From: Endocalyx cinctus
Taxonomy: Eukaryota; Ascomycota; Sordariomycetes; Amphisphaeriales; Apiosporaceae
Length of the DNA stretch: 64,000 bases
Reading direction: 5' to 3'
NCBI GenBank assembly: GCA_001600455.1
Contig: BCKC01000001.1
Coordinates: 2,258,441-2,322,440 of the forward strand
The position numbers and the translations under genes were made by a program. The first letter of the stretch is position 1. Each line of letters opens with the position of its first letter. Under the pieces are notes generated by a model. The model searched no databases. It saw only the letters and a list, made by a program, of their open reading frames with translations, and was not told the DNA's origin. Positions 25,428 through 38,585 of the stretch are shown one piece after another.

Positions 25428-28400
25428 ATGTCGCATAGTTACGATGTCGGTACGAGAGCTTGGCAGCCCGATGCCACCGAGGGTTGGGTGGCATCCGAGG
25501 TTATCAAGAAGACCGTCAACGGCGATAAGGTGACCTTGACTTTCAAGTTCGAAAATGAAGAGGTATGCAGTATTTCATTCTCTTTTAATACTCCTACATG
25601 TCTTTGTGACGTTACTGATCAGATTCTCCGTTGGCGCTCTATAGACCAAAGATGTCGTTATTTCCTTAGATGCGTTGCAAAACTCCAACGATCCGTCTTT
25701 ACCACCGTTGATGAATCCTTCTATGCTAGAAGCTAGTGACGATTTGACAAACTTGTCCCATCTGAATGAACCTGCTGGTAGGCTCCCTGTTCTGCTGGAG
25801 GACCAATAAATCTCTTGACGTGGCATCCCTAACGCATTTCATAACCGTAGTGCTCCAAGCCATCCGTCTCCGATATGCGCAGAAAGAAATCTACACCTAC
25901 AGCGGTATAGTCCTCATAGCTACAAATCCCTTCGCTCGGGTGGACTCGCTATATGTCCCCGGAATGGTTCAGGTTTATGCTGGCAAGCAGAGGGAAACAC
26001 AAGCACCCCATTTGTTTGCCATTGCTGAAGAGGCTTTCATGTCAGTACTTATACATATTCTCGTTTTGTTTGCATGTGCTAACGAGCTGTAGAAAAATGA
26101 TCAAAGATAACAAGAACCAAACGGTTGTCGTGTCTGGAGAGTCTGGTGCTGGAAAAACTGTCAGTGCCAAGTATATCATGAGATATTTTGCTACCAGAGA
26201 GTCGCCGGATAATCCAGGTGGTCGGTCGAAAAAGGGTTCGGAAGCGATGAGTGCCACTGAGGAGGCCATTCTCGCAACCAATCCTGTGATGGAAGCTTTC
26301 GGTAACGCGAAAACCACCCGAAACGACAACTCCTCACGTTTTGGAAAGTATATCGAGATTATGTTTGACGGGAAAACAAACATTATTGGAGCAAGAATTC
26401 GGACATACCTGCTAGAACGGTCGAGATTGGTCTTCCAACCCCTCAAAGAGAGGAATTACCACATTTTCTACCAATTGCTGGCAGGCGCGACAGACAAGGA
26501 GCGTCAAGACCTTGGCCTCCTACCGGTCGACCAATTTGACTACCTCAACCAAGGCAATGCTCCTACGATTGATGGTGTGGATGATAAGGCGGAATTCATA
26601 GCTACGAAGAGCTCCCTGAAGACCATCGGCGTCAATGAAGCGCAACAATCCGGCATCTTCAACCTTCTGGCTGGTTTACTGCACCTTGGTAATGTTAAGA
26701 TCACTGCCTCGCGAAATGATAGCGTACTCGCACCCACCGAACCTTCGCTAGAGCGTGCTTGCGCCATCCTCGGGATCGATGCCACAAACTTTGCCAAATG
26801 GATTGTGAAGAAGCAGCTTGTGACCCGTGGTGAAAAGATTGTATCCAACCTGACACAGCAGCAAGCTATTGTTGTCCGTGATTCGGTTGCCAAATACATC
26901 TACTCTAGTCTGTTTGACTGGCTCGTCGAAGTCATTAATAGGAGTCTTGCCACCGATGAGGTTCTCAGTCGCGTTAGCTCGTTCATTGGTGTACTGGATA
27001 TCTACGGTTTCGAACATTTCGCTAAGAACTCTTTCGAACAATTTTGTATCAACTACGCCAATGAAAAGTTGCAACAGCAATTCAACTCGCACGTTTTCAG
27101 GCTGGAGCAAGAAGAGTACGTCCGAGAACAGATTGACTGGACTTTCATCGAATTCTCTGATAACCAGCCCTGTATCGATTTGATCGAAGGCAAACTCGGT
27201 ATCCTCTCGCTTCTTGACGAGGAATCAAGACTTCCCATGGGTACGGATGAGCAGTTCGTTACCAAGCTCCATCATAACTTCTCGGGTGACAAGAACAAGT
27301 TTTACAAGAAGCCTCGCTTCGGCAAATCGTCTTTTACTGTTTGCCATTACGCCATCGATGTCAATTATGAATCCGAGGGTTTTATCGAGAAGAATAGGGA
27401 CACGGTGCCGGATGAGCACATGGAGGTTCTAAGGGCTTCTTCGAACAAGTTCCTTGGCCAAGTCCTTGCCGCAGCTTTGGCTGTTCGTGAGAAGGATGTC
27501 GCCTCTGCCAGCTCCGCCGTTGCTAAGCCGGCGGCGGGTAGAAAGATAGGAGTCGCTGTTAACCGCAAGCCGACCCTCGGTGGCATCTTCCGCTCGTCGC
27601 TGATCGAGCTCATGACAACGATTGGCAATACAAATGTTCATTACATTCGATGTATCAAGCCCAACGAAGCCAAGGAAGCATGGAAGTTCGAAGGTCCTAT
27701 GGTTCTTAGCCAGCTTCGTGCTTGTGGTGTCCTCGAGACTATCCGCATTAGTTGTGCAGGTTATCCAGGTCGATGGACATATGAGGAGTTTGCTCTACGC
27801 TACTACCTGTTGATCCCCTCTACTCGGTGGCAGACGGAGATCCGACAACTCGTTAAAGAGATTCTCGCCCAAGCACTCGGCTCGCTAACGGGAACCGGAA
27901 GTGACAACTATCAACTGGGTTTGACCAAGATCTTTTTCCGTGCCGGTATGCTTGCCCACCTGGAGAACTTGCGTCAGAGCCGTATGAGCGAAGCTGCCAT
28001 CATGATTCAAAAGAATCTCAGAGCCAAGTACTACCGTCGCAAGTACCTCGATGCTCGCACCGCTATCGTGGCGTTCCAGTCACTCTCGCGAGCTCACACC
28101 ACCCGTAGGAGGGCCCAGGAACTACGCACTATCAAAGCTGCTACCACCATTCAGAGAGTATGGAGGGGTCAGAAACAACGGAAAGCATTCTTACGTATTC
28201 GCAACAATGTTATCTTGGCACAAGCCGCCGCGAAGGGTTACCTGCGACGAAAGGAAATTATGGAGACCCGTGCCGGCAACGCCGTCCTCCTCATCCAAAG
28301 AGTATGGCGGTCGAGAAGGCAGCTCCGTTCGTGGAGAAGCTACCGCAAGAAGGTCGTCCTGGTTCAGAGCTTGTGGCGTGGAAGGCAAGCACGAAAGGGA

Positions 28401-30547
28401 TACAAGACCATGCGCGAGGAAGCTCGCGATTTGAAGCAGATTTCTTACAAGTTGGAAAACAAGGTCGTCGAACTGACTCAATCATTGGGTACGATGAAGA
28501 CGCAGAACAAGACCCTCCTGAGTCAAGTGGAGAACTACGAAAGCCAAATCAAGTCGTGGAAGAGCCGTCATACCGCTCTCGAGACACGAACAAAGGAGCT
28601 TCAAGCAGAGGCCAACCAAGCCGGTATCGCCGTTGCCAAATTGCAAGCCATGGAGGAAGAAATGAAGAAGCTTCAAGTAAACTTTGACGAGTCCACCTCG
28701 AATGTCAAGAGAATGCAAGAGGAAGAGCGAGAATTAAAGGAGTCTCTCCGAAGCGCGAATGCCGAGCTGGAACGTGTCAAACAAGAGACCACTCATCACG
28801 AGAACGAGAAGAGCACTCTCCGGGAGCAGCTGGCACAGATGGCAGAGGAGCTCGAGCTTGCGAAGCGCTCTGCTCCGATCAACGGAGAACTCACGAATGG
28901 CAACGGAGCCCCTTCGGTTCCAAACGGCCTGATCAACCTCGTATCTTCCAAGAAGCCCAAGCGACGCAGCGCCGGTATGGAACCCAGCGCGATGGACCGC
29001 TTCAGCGCTGCCTACAACCCCCGGCCGGTCTCGGTGGCATTTGCCAACAACGGCATCCGCCCCCCCGCCTTCATCCCCGGTGGGGATACCATCGAGATGG
29101 AGTTGGAGAGCCTCCTTGCGGACGAAGAGGGCCTGAACGAAGAAGTTACCATGGGTCTTATCAAGAACCTGAGAATACCTTCACCGAACACCAACCCCCC
29201 ACCTTCGGACAAGGAGGTTCTCTTCCCATCTTATCTCATTAATCTCGTGACATCCGAAATGTGGAATAACGGCTTTGTTAAGGAGTCTGAGAGATTCTTG
29301 GCCAACGTAATGCAGTCGATCCAACAAGAGGTCATGACCCAAGACGGAGAAGACGCTATTAACCCCGGTGCGTTCTGGCTATCCAACGTGCACGAAATGC
29401 TTTCATTCGTTTTCCTTGCCGAGGATTGGTACGAGGCTCAGAAGACGGACAATTATGAGTACGACCGGTTGCTGGAGATTGTCAAGCACGACCTTGAGAG
29501 TTTGGAATTCAACATCTATCACACTTGGATGAAGATTCTCAAGAAGAAGTTGCAAAAGATGATTATCCCCGCTATCATCGAATCTCAGTCGCTGCCCGGC
29601 TTCGTCACGAATGAAAGTAACAGATTCCTCGGCAAGCTGTTGCAGGGCAGCTCAGCGCCTGCGTATAGCATGGACAACCTGCTCAGCCTGCTGAACAACG
29701 TATTCAGAGCCATGAAGGCGTACTACCTCGAAGACTCGATCATTACCCAGACGGTAACGGAACTATTAAAACTCGTCGGTGTCACCGCCTTTAACGACTT
29801 GCTCATGCGACGAAACTTCCTCTCGTGGAAGCGTGGCTTACAGATCAACTACAACATTACTCGTATTGAGGAATGGTGCAAGAGCCACGACATGCCCGAG
29901 GGTACCCTCCAGCTCGAACACTTGATGGTACGTATATTATGACAGAATTGATTATCGCGCGTATTAGTATCTAACAAGAGAAACAGCAAGCAACAAAGCT
30001 TCTGCAACTTAAGAAGGCCACTTTGAACGACATTGAGATTATCCAAGATATCTGCTGGATGTGAGTAAAGCCGCACGAATGTGAGGTCCAAACTATCTGA
30101 CTAACACGACATATAGGCTATCACCAAACCAGATTCAAAAGCTGCTGAACCAGTACTTGGTCGCAGATTACGAACAGCCCATTAACGGCGAAATCATGAA
30201 GGCGGTTGCATCGCGGGTGACTGAGAAGGGCGACGTTCTCTTATTGCAAGCTGTCGATATGGACGACAGCGGTCCGTACGAGATCGCAGAGCCGAGAGCC
30301 ATCACGGCACTCGAGACATATACACCATCATGTAAGTTTGGTTGAATCAGTACAATAAATCCACAAGGTCACAGGGCTAACTTGTTCATCAACAGGGCTA
30401 CAAACTCCGCGACTCAAGCGGTTGGCAGAGATAGTGTCTGCCCAAGCTATCGCGCAGCAAGAGAAGATGGATGCCGAGGAGTACGATGCCGAAGAGGAAA
30501 TGGAGGATGACGAGGAAGGTCACGGGATAGAGGGTAATGGCGCATAA
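25428..30547 (+). CDS. MYO2: Class V myosin heavy chain (Myo2-type)
   Basis: Seven exons give 1577 residues: 25428-25562, 25645-25777, 25851-26040, 26093-29927, 29987-30060, 30117-30331 and 30396-30547. The actin-based motor carries vesicles and organelles to sites of polarised growth. In order: an SH3-like N-terminal segment (GTRAWQPDATEGWVASEV), motor domain with P-loop GESGAGKT (about 168-175), switch I NAKTTRNDNSSRFGKY and switch II DIYGFEHF, and actin-binding YIRCIKPN. Then come six IQ motifs (IQKNLRAKYYRRK, IQRVWRGQKQRK, IQRVWRSRRQ and others), a coiled coil of about 130 residues and a C-terminal DIL cargo-binding domain. The length matches fungal class V myosins. Introns cluster at both ends, with one 3.8 kb exon between them. 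Confidence 0.97.
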
Positions 30548-31981
30548 GAGAACAACAACGAAAGCTTAAAAAAATATTGCAACAAAAATTTTCGGCCGCT
30601 ACTAATGGGTTGTGTTCCCAAAGGGGATCAGAGCCGAAGCAACCGATAACGAGTGTCACGATATGATAAATGTACGAACAAAACAAAACAAAATATATGG
30701 CGCCCTGGTTTTCATTATCACATTTCAAGTTTCTTGGGGGACAGACGCTGCCTCATTTCGGCCCTCGTGGTTAATCGCAAATAGCTTCACATTGGGAAGA
30801 AACTTATCAGAAACTTTTAGACACGGATGAATGTGGGAAAACCTGGGAAGAAAGAAGATATTAGTAAATGGGAGGATGGGGTTTATGTTTTTATCTATCG
30901 AATGGATATCTCAAAGCATGGTCGAAATTAAAAAAAAAAAGAAAAGAAAAGAAAAAGACCCAGGTGATCCATGGACTGGAGTGTTTTTTTTTCTTCTCTC
31001 TTTCTCCCCTCTGTCTTCCTGTTCTCCATCTACCATTGCCAAAGTCTTATTTGTTGTAACATTTGTTCCTCTGGCACTCTTTTTTCTCTACCTTTTCCCC
31101 CATCTTCCCTCCTTTCCCGCTGTTTTTCTTATTATTCTGTGACTGGTAAATGAATTATGTCAGAGATGTTCTCGTTTTGTTGGCGACAAGAGAGAAGACG
31201 ACTAGGCAGTGCAGCCAGATACTTGGAAAAGAGAGGAAGGCAGTGAGTGAATGATATGCGCATCATATGTACAGTACAATTGATCATTAGTTGGGGGTAA
31301 AGGAGGAGAGGGGAGACTTGTACATAAAGGCAAAAAGTACTTTTTGTAGTCTGATTTCAGAGAAGGTGATCGAGTTCCGATTGAATTACCTTCTGAAATG
31401 ATCTTGACTGGTATCGTTAATCTAGGATATACATATATACGATGATTGAAAATATGCCGAATTAGTTTATTCGTCCCTATCCTAACAATGCTATTATCAT
31501 CTTTGAAGGAGTGAGGACCTCAACAGCAAATAGAACATGGGCACGTGACGTAGTCGCTAATAAAAGTTGATTGGACCGTTTTACCCATTAAAAAAAAAAA
31601 AAAGATTAGTCGCCAGCAGATTTCTCTTAGCAAAACTTTTTTTTTTCTTCCCGTATATAAAGAAATTTCCCCTTCTTCCATTTCTCAACTCAAGGCATAA
31701 GGAACCTCTTAAAACCTTCGTTGATTAGAACTCAACTTTCCATTTCTTACAGGATCATTTTCCGTAGCAAGCGAGTGCGGTGGCCAACATTACCCCGTAC
31801 AGTGTATTCAGACACAGTCCAGCCAGCTACTTACTTATATTCTTGGATCAACGAAGAGGTCGAAGATAGGAGAGACAGAAAGAGAGAGCCAAAGAAAAAA
31901 AAAAAAGAGAGAGAGAATCAAATCTCTAATTTCACTTCCGGAGAAGAGGATATCTGAGAGAGATATCAGAGCGACGAGAAA
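30548..31981. other. Spacer between MYO2 and FAP7
   Basis: Holds the MYO2 3' UTR and the FAP7 promoter. A and T tracts occur at 30930-30952, 31591-31605 and 31638-31650, with an A/G-rich run at about 31855-31920 just before FAP7. No gene was recognised. Confidence 0.6.
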
Positions 31982-32750
31982 ATGAGGACAAACCCAAATA
32001 TCATAATAACGGGTACGCCCGGCGTGGGAAAGACGACGCACTGCGAAGCCCTAGCGGAGAAGACGGGCCTACGTCACGTATCGGTCAACCATATCGTCAA
32101 GGAGAAGGAGTGTCACGAGGGCTGGGACGAGGAGTTCTCTAGCTGGATCGTGGACGAGGATAAGGTGAGTTTACTCTTTTTTTGTTTCTCTTTTTCTCCC
32201 CGTGCTCGATAGCACAGAAAATTTCGGGTAAAAAAAAACAATAAAGTCTATAGAAAATTTGTTACTGACCGGGTTTGGGGTTGTGGCGGGAAATCAAAAG
32301 TTACTGGACGCTCTAGAGGATGATAACGTAAAAGCGGGCGGTTGCATCATCGACTGGCACGCTTGCGACTTGTTTCCAGAGAGCTGGATCGATTTGGTGG
32401 TCGTGTTGAGGGTAGATTCTTCTACGCTTTACGACCGGTTGTCGGCTCGGTAAGTTGTTTCTTTTAATGCGTCTACCATATATATATATATATATATTAT
32501 ATTTATACTCATAAATGATACCAGAAAATACCCCGAAGTCAAGCTCCAGGAAAATCTTGACTCGGAGATCATGGAGGTTTTGTTACAGGAGGCCAGGGAC
32601 TCTTACGCGGAGGAGATGGTGGTCGAGCTCACGAGTAACACGACCGACGAGATGGACAGCAACATAGACCGTATAGAGGAGTGGATCGAACAATGGAAGA
32701 AAGATCATAATGATAATAGCGAGAAACAGGATGAGGGTGAGAATAAATGA
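31982..32750 (+). CDS. FAP7: Adenylate kinase-like ribosome biogenesis NTPase Fap7 (hCINAP/AK6)
   Basis: Exons 31982-32164, 32301-32449 and 32525-32750 give 185 residues. Fap7 binds Rps14 and is required for late 18S rRNA (20S pre-rRNA) processing; it has adenylate kinase/ATPase activity. Features seen are Walker A GTPGVGKT near the N-terminus, HVSVNHIVKEK, GGCIIDWHACDLFPESW and LVVVLRVDSSTLYDRLSAR (NMP/LID region), RKYPEVKLQENLDSEIM, and the C-terminal IEEWIEQWKK segment. Introns 32165-32300 and 32450-32524 are canonical. The second contains a TA microsatellite. Confidence 0.95.
32479..32499. repeat. TA dinucleotide microsatellite in FAP7 intron 2
   Basis: An uninterrupted TA run lies inside the intron, between the donor at 32450 and the acceptor at 32524. 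Confidence 0.85.
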
Positions 32751-33370
32751 AAATAGATACATATGGTAATAAAAAATAAAAAATAAAAATAAAAATATAA
32801 AATAAAATAAATCCTGATTTAATATCACATTTCATAATTCACACACACTCTCTCTCTCCATTAATTACCATATATCTATTATCATACGAAGATGGCTGAG
32901 TACGATACGGTATAGTACGGTACAGTATGTTAATAGTACAACAGCGTTAGGGGGGGCACTCCGTTCCGGCGGCTTGCCAAGAATAAGCCAACAGGCTCCA
33001 CTGCTAGGAAAACCAATAGACACTCGGCATACATCTCTCTCTCACATCTCCCTCCTTCACGTTGCCGAATGCGTCATTGTACTACTCCTTTTTTTTACCC
33101 GAATTACTCAAATATAGAAGAAGAAGAAAAAGAAAAGAAAAAGGAGTTGATTTGATTTAAAGCTCCCTTCTTTAAAAATTATTTGATCTTTATATTTAGA
33201 AAATTCAAAGAGGGGTATTCATATAGGTTTCATTACCTTTCCTAGTATCTTTTCCGTTAGGCCCTTTACGATAAAAAAAAGCGCCAGAATTTTTACAAAA
33301 AAAAAAAGCAATACTAAGATAAAATAATAAATCAACCCATCATATACACACACCAAAAAAAAAAAAAAAA
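32751..33370. other. Spacer between FAP7 and HAM1
   Basis: 620 bp with an AATAAAA-rich run at 32765-32812 (likely the FAP7 3' end) and an A tract directly abutting the HAM1 start codon. No gene was seen. Confidence 0.6.
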
Positions 33371-33700
33371 ATGGCAGCACCGGCGACAAAACCCATAATC
33401 AACTTCATCACGGGGAACGCCAACAAGCTCCTCGAGGTGCGAGCCATCCTCGAGACGGCCGGCGGTATCGAGGTCCGGAACCAGGCTCTGGACCTGCCCG
33501 AGATTCAGGGCACGCTCGAGGAAGTGACTCTCGAGAAGTGTCGGGTCGCCGCCGAGCGCGTGGGAGGACCCGTACTCGTCGAGGATACTTGCCTTTGCTT
33601 TAACGCTCTGAACGGGTTGCCCGGTCCTTATATGTATGTATTTATTATTATATTTATTTTGACCCCCATTTCCCTCGCTTTTTCTCTTTCCCTCCACTTA

Positions 33701-33731
<31 letters not shown>

Positions 33732-34372
33732 TACTATGAACGTCGCTAATTACAATGAAAAATAATGAAAATGCAGAAAATGGTTCATGCAATCTATTGG
33801 TCATTCCGGTCTCAATAACATCCTGGCCGCTTACGATGACAAGTCGGCCGAGGCCGTCGCTACCTTTGGATTCTCCAAGGGGCCTGGCCACGAGCCGATG
33901 CTGTTTCAAGGAAAGACGGGTGTAAGTATTGATTCTTATACCTCTATATATAAAGCTAACCCGTGATAAATCACCAATCAACAGGGCAAGATCGTCCCAC
34001 CTAGAGGCCCAACTCATTTCGGTACGTAAATACGGATATATCTGCAGCTCTTTCTCATAATCATTTTATTAACTTATTCTCTTCTCCTAAACAGGTTGGG
34101 ATGCCATATTTGAATACGAAGGCCAGACGTAAGTTCTTTTTTTTCTTTCTTTTTTTTCCTGTCCTCTTTCTCTCTCTTCTCTTCTTTTCTCTCATCATAT
34201 TTTTGAGAGAATATGGTTGAAGAAACAAAAAAAAGAGAAGAAGAAGAAAATACTAACAATAATTGACAGCTACGCCGAGATGGACAAGGCCGAAAAGAAC
34301 AAGATCTCTCACCGGTTCAAGGCGCTCGAAAAGCTGCGGGCTTGGATAGAAGGTGGAGGGATGAGCCAGTGA
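33371..34372 (+). CDS. HAM1: Inosine triphosphate pyrophosphatase (Ham1/ITPA)
   Basis: Exons 33371-33633, 33777-33921, 33985-34021, 34095-34128 and 34270-34372 give 193 residues. The enzyme hydrolyses ITP, dITP and XTP to monophosphates and so cleans the nucleotide pool. The Ham1 signature is clear: [90 protein letters not shown] and [14 protein letters not shown]. Two short internal exons of 37 and 34 nt are required to give [14 protein letters not shown]. Intron 1 contains an AT microsatellite. The ATG directly follows a run of A, so the 5' UTR is A-rich. Confidence 0.97.
33703..33732. repeat. AT dinucleotide microsatellite in HAM1 intron 1
   Basis: About 14 TA units within intron 33634-33776. 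Confidence 0.85.
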
Positions 34373-35257
34373 CCGAGTCGGAAACATAATTGCCTGAACA
34401 GGAATATATAGACTTGAACTAGTGTTCCGATACCGTGAAATCGCAAATGGGAATAGGTACATGGGATATTAGTATCCTACATATGATATGAGCGAGGAAT
34501 AAAGGTGCGTAGAATAACGGCTGGAACTTGGAGGTAATTATATATGTATTCTCGGTTTCTCATGTTATAGATTGGTACAAATCATGTTGCCAGACTGGGA
34601 TAGAAAATCTACCACTCGACTAGGCAGACAAAATAGATATCTAGACTCGCTCACTCAAATACCAAAAGACAAAATAGCCACGCCCGCACAGTTTCTGCAC
34701 CCAGTCTCTTGAACAAACAGCTGAAAACGCAGAGGAAGGAGGGGAGAAAAACAGCTCATGACCGAACCTATTGCCCAAATTCGTCTGATCATATCTCTCT
34801 TTCTTTTCGAACCAGTATATAAGTCGCCGGTCAACTAAAGACCTGTCGTTGTCGTCTTCTGCACCACGATTCACTCCCGACACCACCACCGCGAGTAAAT
34901 GCGAATAAACCGATCCCAATTGTCTGAGGTCTATAAAAAGAAGAAGAAAAAACACGCAGAGCCTAGTTTCCTAGGTTACCGGTCTAGTAAATATGTAAAC
35001 TTTTGACCCCCCCCCCCCTTGGCTCAGCCTCTGTATAGGGAACTCGGACGAAGTCTGTTCGAATAAAGTCCACGCTCCTCAAACGCCTGCGAATGTGCTT
35101 CTAACCTTTTGTTTTTTGATTCTGCTGGATTGTGTTTAGACCGTGTCCATGCCTTCTCAAAGGACTTGCGTCTTTCTAGTATTTTTATAATATATATCCT
35201 TTCTTACGATTTTAATCTGGAGAATTGGGGAACCAGGTTAGTTACTTCTGGCCTAAA
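34373..35257. other. Convergent spacer HAM1 / ZUP1-type gene
   Basis: Holds both 3' ends; a C homopolymer lies at 35008-35018. No gene was recognised. Confidence 0.55.
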
Positions 35258-37762
35258 TCACCTATTCAAATCACGAAACGATCCTGAGAGGGGCTTAAAG
35301 AGAGAAAGATTGAGAACGTACTTTAGCACTTCAAATTCATAATACTTTCTCAGGTACTTGTTTCCACGGCGGTACAATTTAAGCACCGTGTCAGGATTGC
35401 GGTGCTGAAATCGACGTCCGATATAGCGTGTGACGGCAGGCGGATCATGGAATATGGGGTCGAATACAAGGAGTTCTTTTGTTCCGTTCGTTCGCCTCTC
35501 CAAGCCAACGATGGTGAGGGAGTGACCTGCAACAGAAATGAAAGCGGAATTGGTTAGTTACGCTGCCTTCGAGCAATCGTGTTAAGCCATAGGCTGATCA
35601 TATAGCCTATGCGATAAATTTACAGACGTACCTCGATGTTGGAAATAGATCGGAGGTAGACAGGTTTGCCGAACCTTGTCTCCTGGATTATGGCGCCCCG
35701 TCTCAAAATATTTCTCGACATGTGCGAACAGTAATGCCTCAGCCACCCCGGCTTCCGCACACTTAAAGCCTTGGACGTCGACCCTGATGGAGCAATGTTC
35801 GTGTTAGTTGGCCTTTCCTTAAAACTATTTATGTATAGACTTGTAGCTAGTCATATACTCATATAGTCATGGGAAGGCTTAGAATACTTACGGTATCGAA
35901 AGGCCTAGAAACATAGCTTGGGCCTATGCAAAAATCAGTTGTGAGTTGGTTCATTTTAAACGCAAGAACTGGAATATGAAAAAGAGCTAGTAATGAAGAG
36001 AAAGACAGTCTGGAAGAGAAAAATAAAGTAAACCGAGAGTGACAAGGAAGAGCGTCATCCTTCTCATAAAGTGAGTAGCAGAAAGGCGATAATTTTTGAC
36101 ATACCTCTGGCGTCCCTATGTATTTGCGTGTACCTTTCACACCTCCCGTCTCGATTCGTCCCCTAGTATTTATTCCCCTGTCCCAGGCATTTTCAATATA
36201 GTCCTGGATCCGGAAAATGCTCGGAATCTTGCCGCGAAAGATCTCAGCACCGTCCGCGCTGGCACCGATTATGTAGGACGTGAGCATTTGTATATTTCTG
36301 TAGCCACAAAACCCGCCTAAGAAATTGCAAATACAGCCTTTCATTAGAATTTACTATCTTCGTGACTTATAGCCAAGGAATGGCGTGTCTGGGGAAACCT
36401 AGATGAACCGCAGTCTTTACTCACCTTCTCTACTTAATTTCGAAATGTGCTGAGCTGCAGGATGGCAAAGGTAGGCGTATTCCGTCGACTTATTCGCCTC
36501 CAGAAGCTGCTCAAGAACCGATATAACACCTGACCGATCACGCGCGTAAGCTTTCACCGAATCCGCACACATAATCTGAAAGTATGAAAACGAACCCTCA
36601 GTAGAAACATATCGACCTTTTTTGAGGAGCGATACCAACCAATCCGGCATCTTTGCCTCATCCGCGTACTTTCCCAGCTCGGCTTTCTATAAATAATATT
36701 ACGAGAACCTCATGTCAGAATTTCCAGCTAGTTTAAAAATTAAGGCGATGGAAGAATAGTCATCTTGACCCAAACATAATGGGAGGGGAGATAAATTTCT
36801 TACGCCAAGTCTTTTGCGTTGCGGCGGCTGCTTGCTGTTATCGGCGGCCGGTTTAGCTGAGTGCGTTGTAGAAGACGTCTTGGATGACGGCATTTTTAGG
36901 ATCGATTTCCATATTTCCTTGGTACTGCTTGGAGCCGACGGGGCGTGGTGATGGTGGTGACCATCGTGGCGAGAACCCGCGCCGTCTCTACCGTCACGGG
37001 AGGCAGATCCGGACGCAGGGAGATCATGAGACGCCGCCCCGGCAGCGACGGCCTCCCTGCCGTGCCCGTACGGAGACCGGTATCCGTCGGCGGTCTTTGG
37101 ATCCGGGCCCGGGCCCGGCTCGGGCGGGGGCGGCGCCCGAGCGCTGCCGCCGACCTGGGAGGGCGACGGGCTGTGCCCGCTGTCCTCGACGGCGTCCGAT
37201 TCCTCGCCCACGTGGGACTCGACGTGATCCTCCAGCTCGGCCAGGGTGACCATCTTCTCGCACCCGTCGATGGGGCAGGTGGTGAACTGCTCGTCGTCGA
37301 AGCTCATCTCCACCTCGTCGTTTTCCCGACCCGTCGAGGACCCGTTCGTCGCGCCTGCCGTTCCGGCGTCGCCGTCCTCGGCTACGACGAAGGGGGACTT
37401 GCCCTCTGCGTGATGCATTTCCAAGTGCTAGAAGAAAAAAAAATGAACGGGTTGAAATGATACAGAATGAGCGCCCGAGCTTCCCAAAGTTTGAAACCTG
37501 ACTAACAATGGGATACAGCGCAAGGAAAGATAAGACAACGTGGAAAGAGAAGGGTCGAAAAAAAAAAAGACTTAATCCCCCCTTTCTGTATCCCTCTTTT
37601 GATAAAATAGAAAAAAAAAATCTCCAAAATTACAATTCATAGGATCTGATATTATAGGGAAATAATAAGAAGAGGAACGGCTACGAGGAAACTTACCAGT
37701 AAGATATCATATTCCTTCCCGGCCTTGTAACCACAGAACGGGCATGTCATACAGTCAGACAT
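35258..37762 (-). CDS. ZUP1: ZUFSP/ZUP1-type zinc-finger cysteine peptidase (C78 family)
   Basis: Seven exons give 538 residues: 37762-37697, 37427-36804, 36686-36425, 36316-36105, 35923-35892, 35783-35632 and 35526-35258. N-terminal zinc fingers are CPFCGY...HLEMHH (C7, C10, H23, H28) and CPIDGC...HVESH (C73, C78, H90, H94). A disordered Gly/Pro/His-rich linker follows, then the C78 peptidase fold. Catalytic residues appear intact: Cys about 321 in GGFCGYRNIQML, His about 451 in QHRGHSLTIVG and Asp about 472 in FDP. In animals and fission yeast the family includes K63-linked ubiquitin deubiquitinases, so a role in genome-stability ubiquitin signalling is inferred. The C-terminal extension after FEVLK is read to the first stop and is less certain. 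Confidence 0.88.
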
Positions 37763-38585
37763 TCTTCCTAGAGGGCTGCGAATCGTGTGGAATGCATCTG
37801 GTTAATATCCCACTACTTATTACTCTCGATTTATGCCAGGTGAAAAAGGGGGCGGCCTTGGCTTTGTTTCGTTTGCGAATGCCTTCCGAGTCAACACCTC
37901 GGAGTATGTAATATATTGTTGTCGTTATTGAGAATGCACTCTGCAACTATATATAAAAACAAATGTTACCGGAAAAGGCGGCTTAAGATGCTCTATGAAA
38001 CATTCCCGTTCTGCAGCAGTGCATGTTTGAAAGGTGGGCTACGTAGTCGAGGTGATATACTTAAGTAGGAACGGAATGTATGAGTGGGTCTTGTAGTTTG
38101 GCCCAAGATGAAGTTGTTTTACATTTTTATTAGTTACCAATTGTAGCTGCTTAGGTTGTGTAAATAAGTACTATATGTACCCCCATGGACCTTATAGACA
38201 GGCGGAATAGGTATGTAAGTAAGTACTTACCTAGGTAGTATACTTACATAACAACACCGAGCTGCCGAAGTCACTAATTTCAGTAAAGTTAGTTGATTTT
38301 AGGTACAATATTAGCAGTTACTGGGGTTACAGTAGACCTAAAATTCAGACAGCCGCAGTGCTTTTAAGTACTCAAACATACATATACTTCCCGCTGTCTC
38401 AGAGCTTGTCGATTCAACTCGAAAAGTGATGATTACAACTTACTCATGTCTACTAATGCATAAGCAGCAGCAATACGAAGAACAATCACTTTTTACCATC
38501 ATTTAGATTCTTCTAATTTTAAGACTCTTTCTATGTATCACACACAACATGCTTGCTTAAAACTCCAGAATCCACAATCTACCCT
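37763..38585. other. Spacer between seryl-tRNA synthetase and ZUP1-type gene
   Basis: AT-rich, with TAGGTACCTA-type words at 38210-38260. It presumably holds the ZUP1-type promoter and the synthetase 3' UTR. No gene was seen. Confidence 0.6.

Noticed and set aside
30831..31153. Overlapping ORFs of about 100 codons downstream of MYO2
   Set aside because: Low-complexity, Ser/Leu/Phe-rich translations of pyrimidine-rich spacer sequence.
36585..36605. Possible short intron in the ZUP1-type gene (GTTCGT...TTTCAG)
   Set aside because: It would be only about 20 nt, too short to be spliced; read-through keeps the frame.
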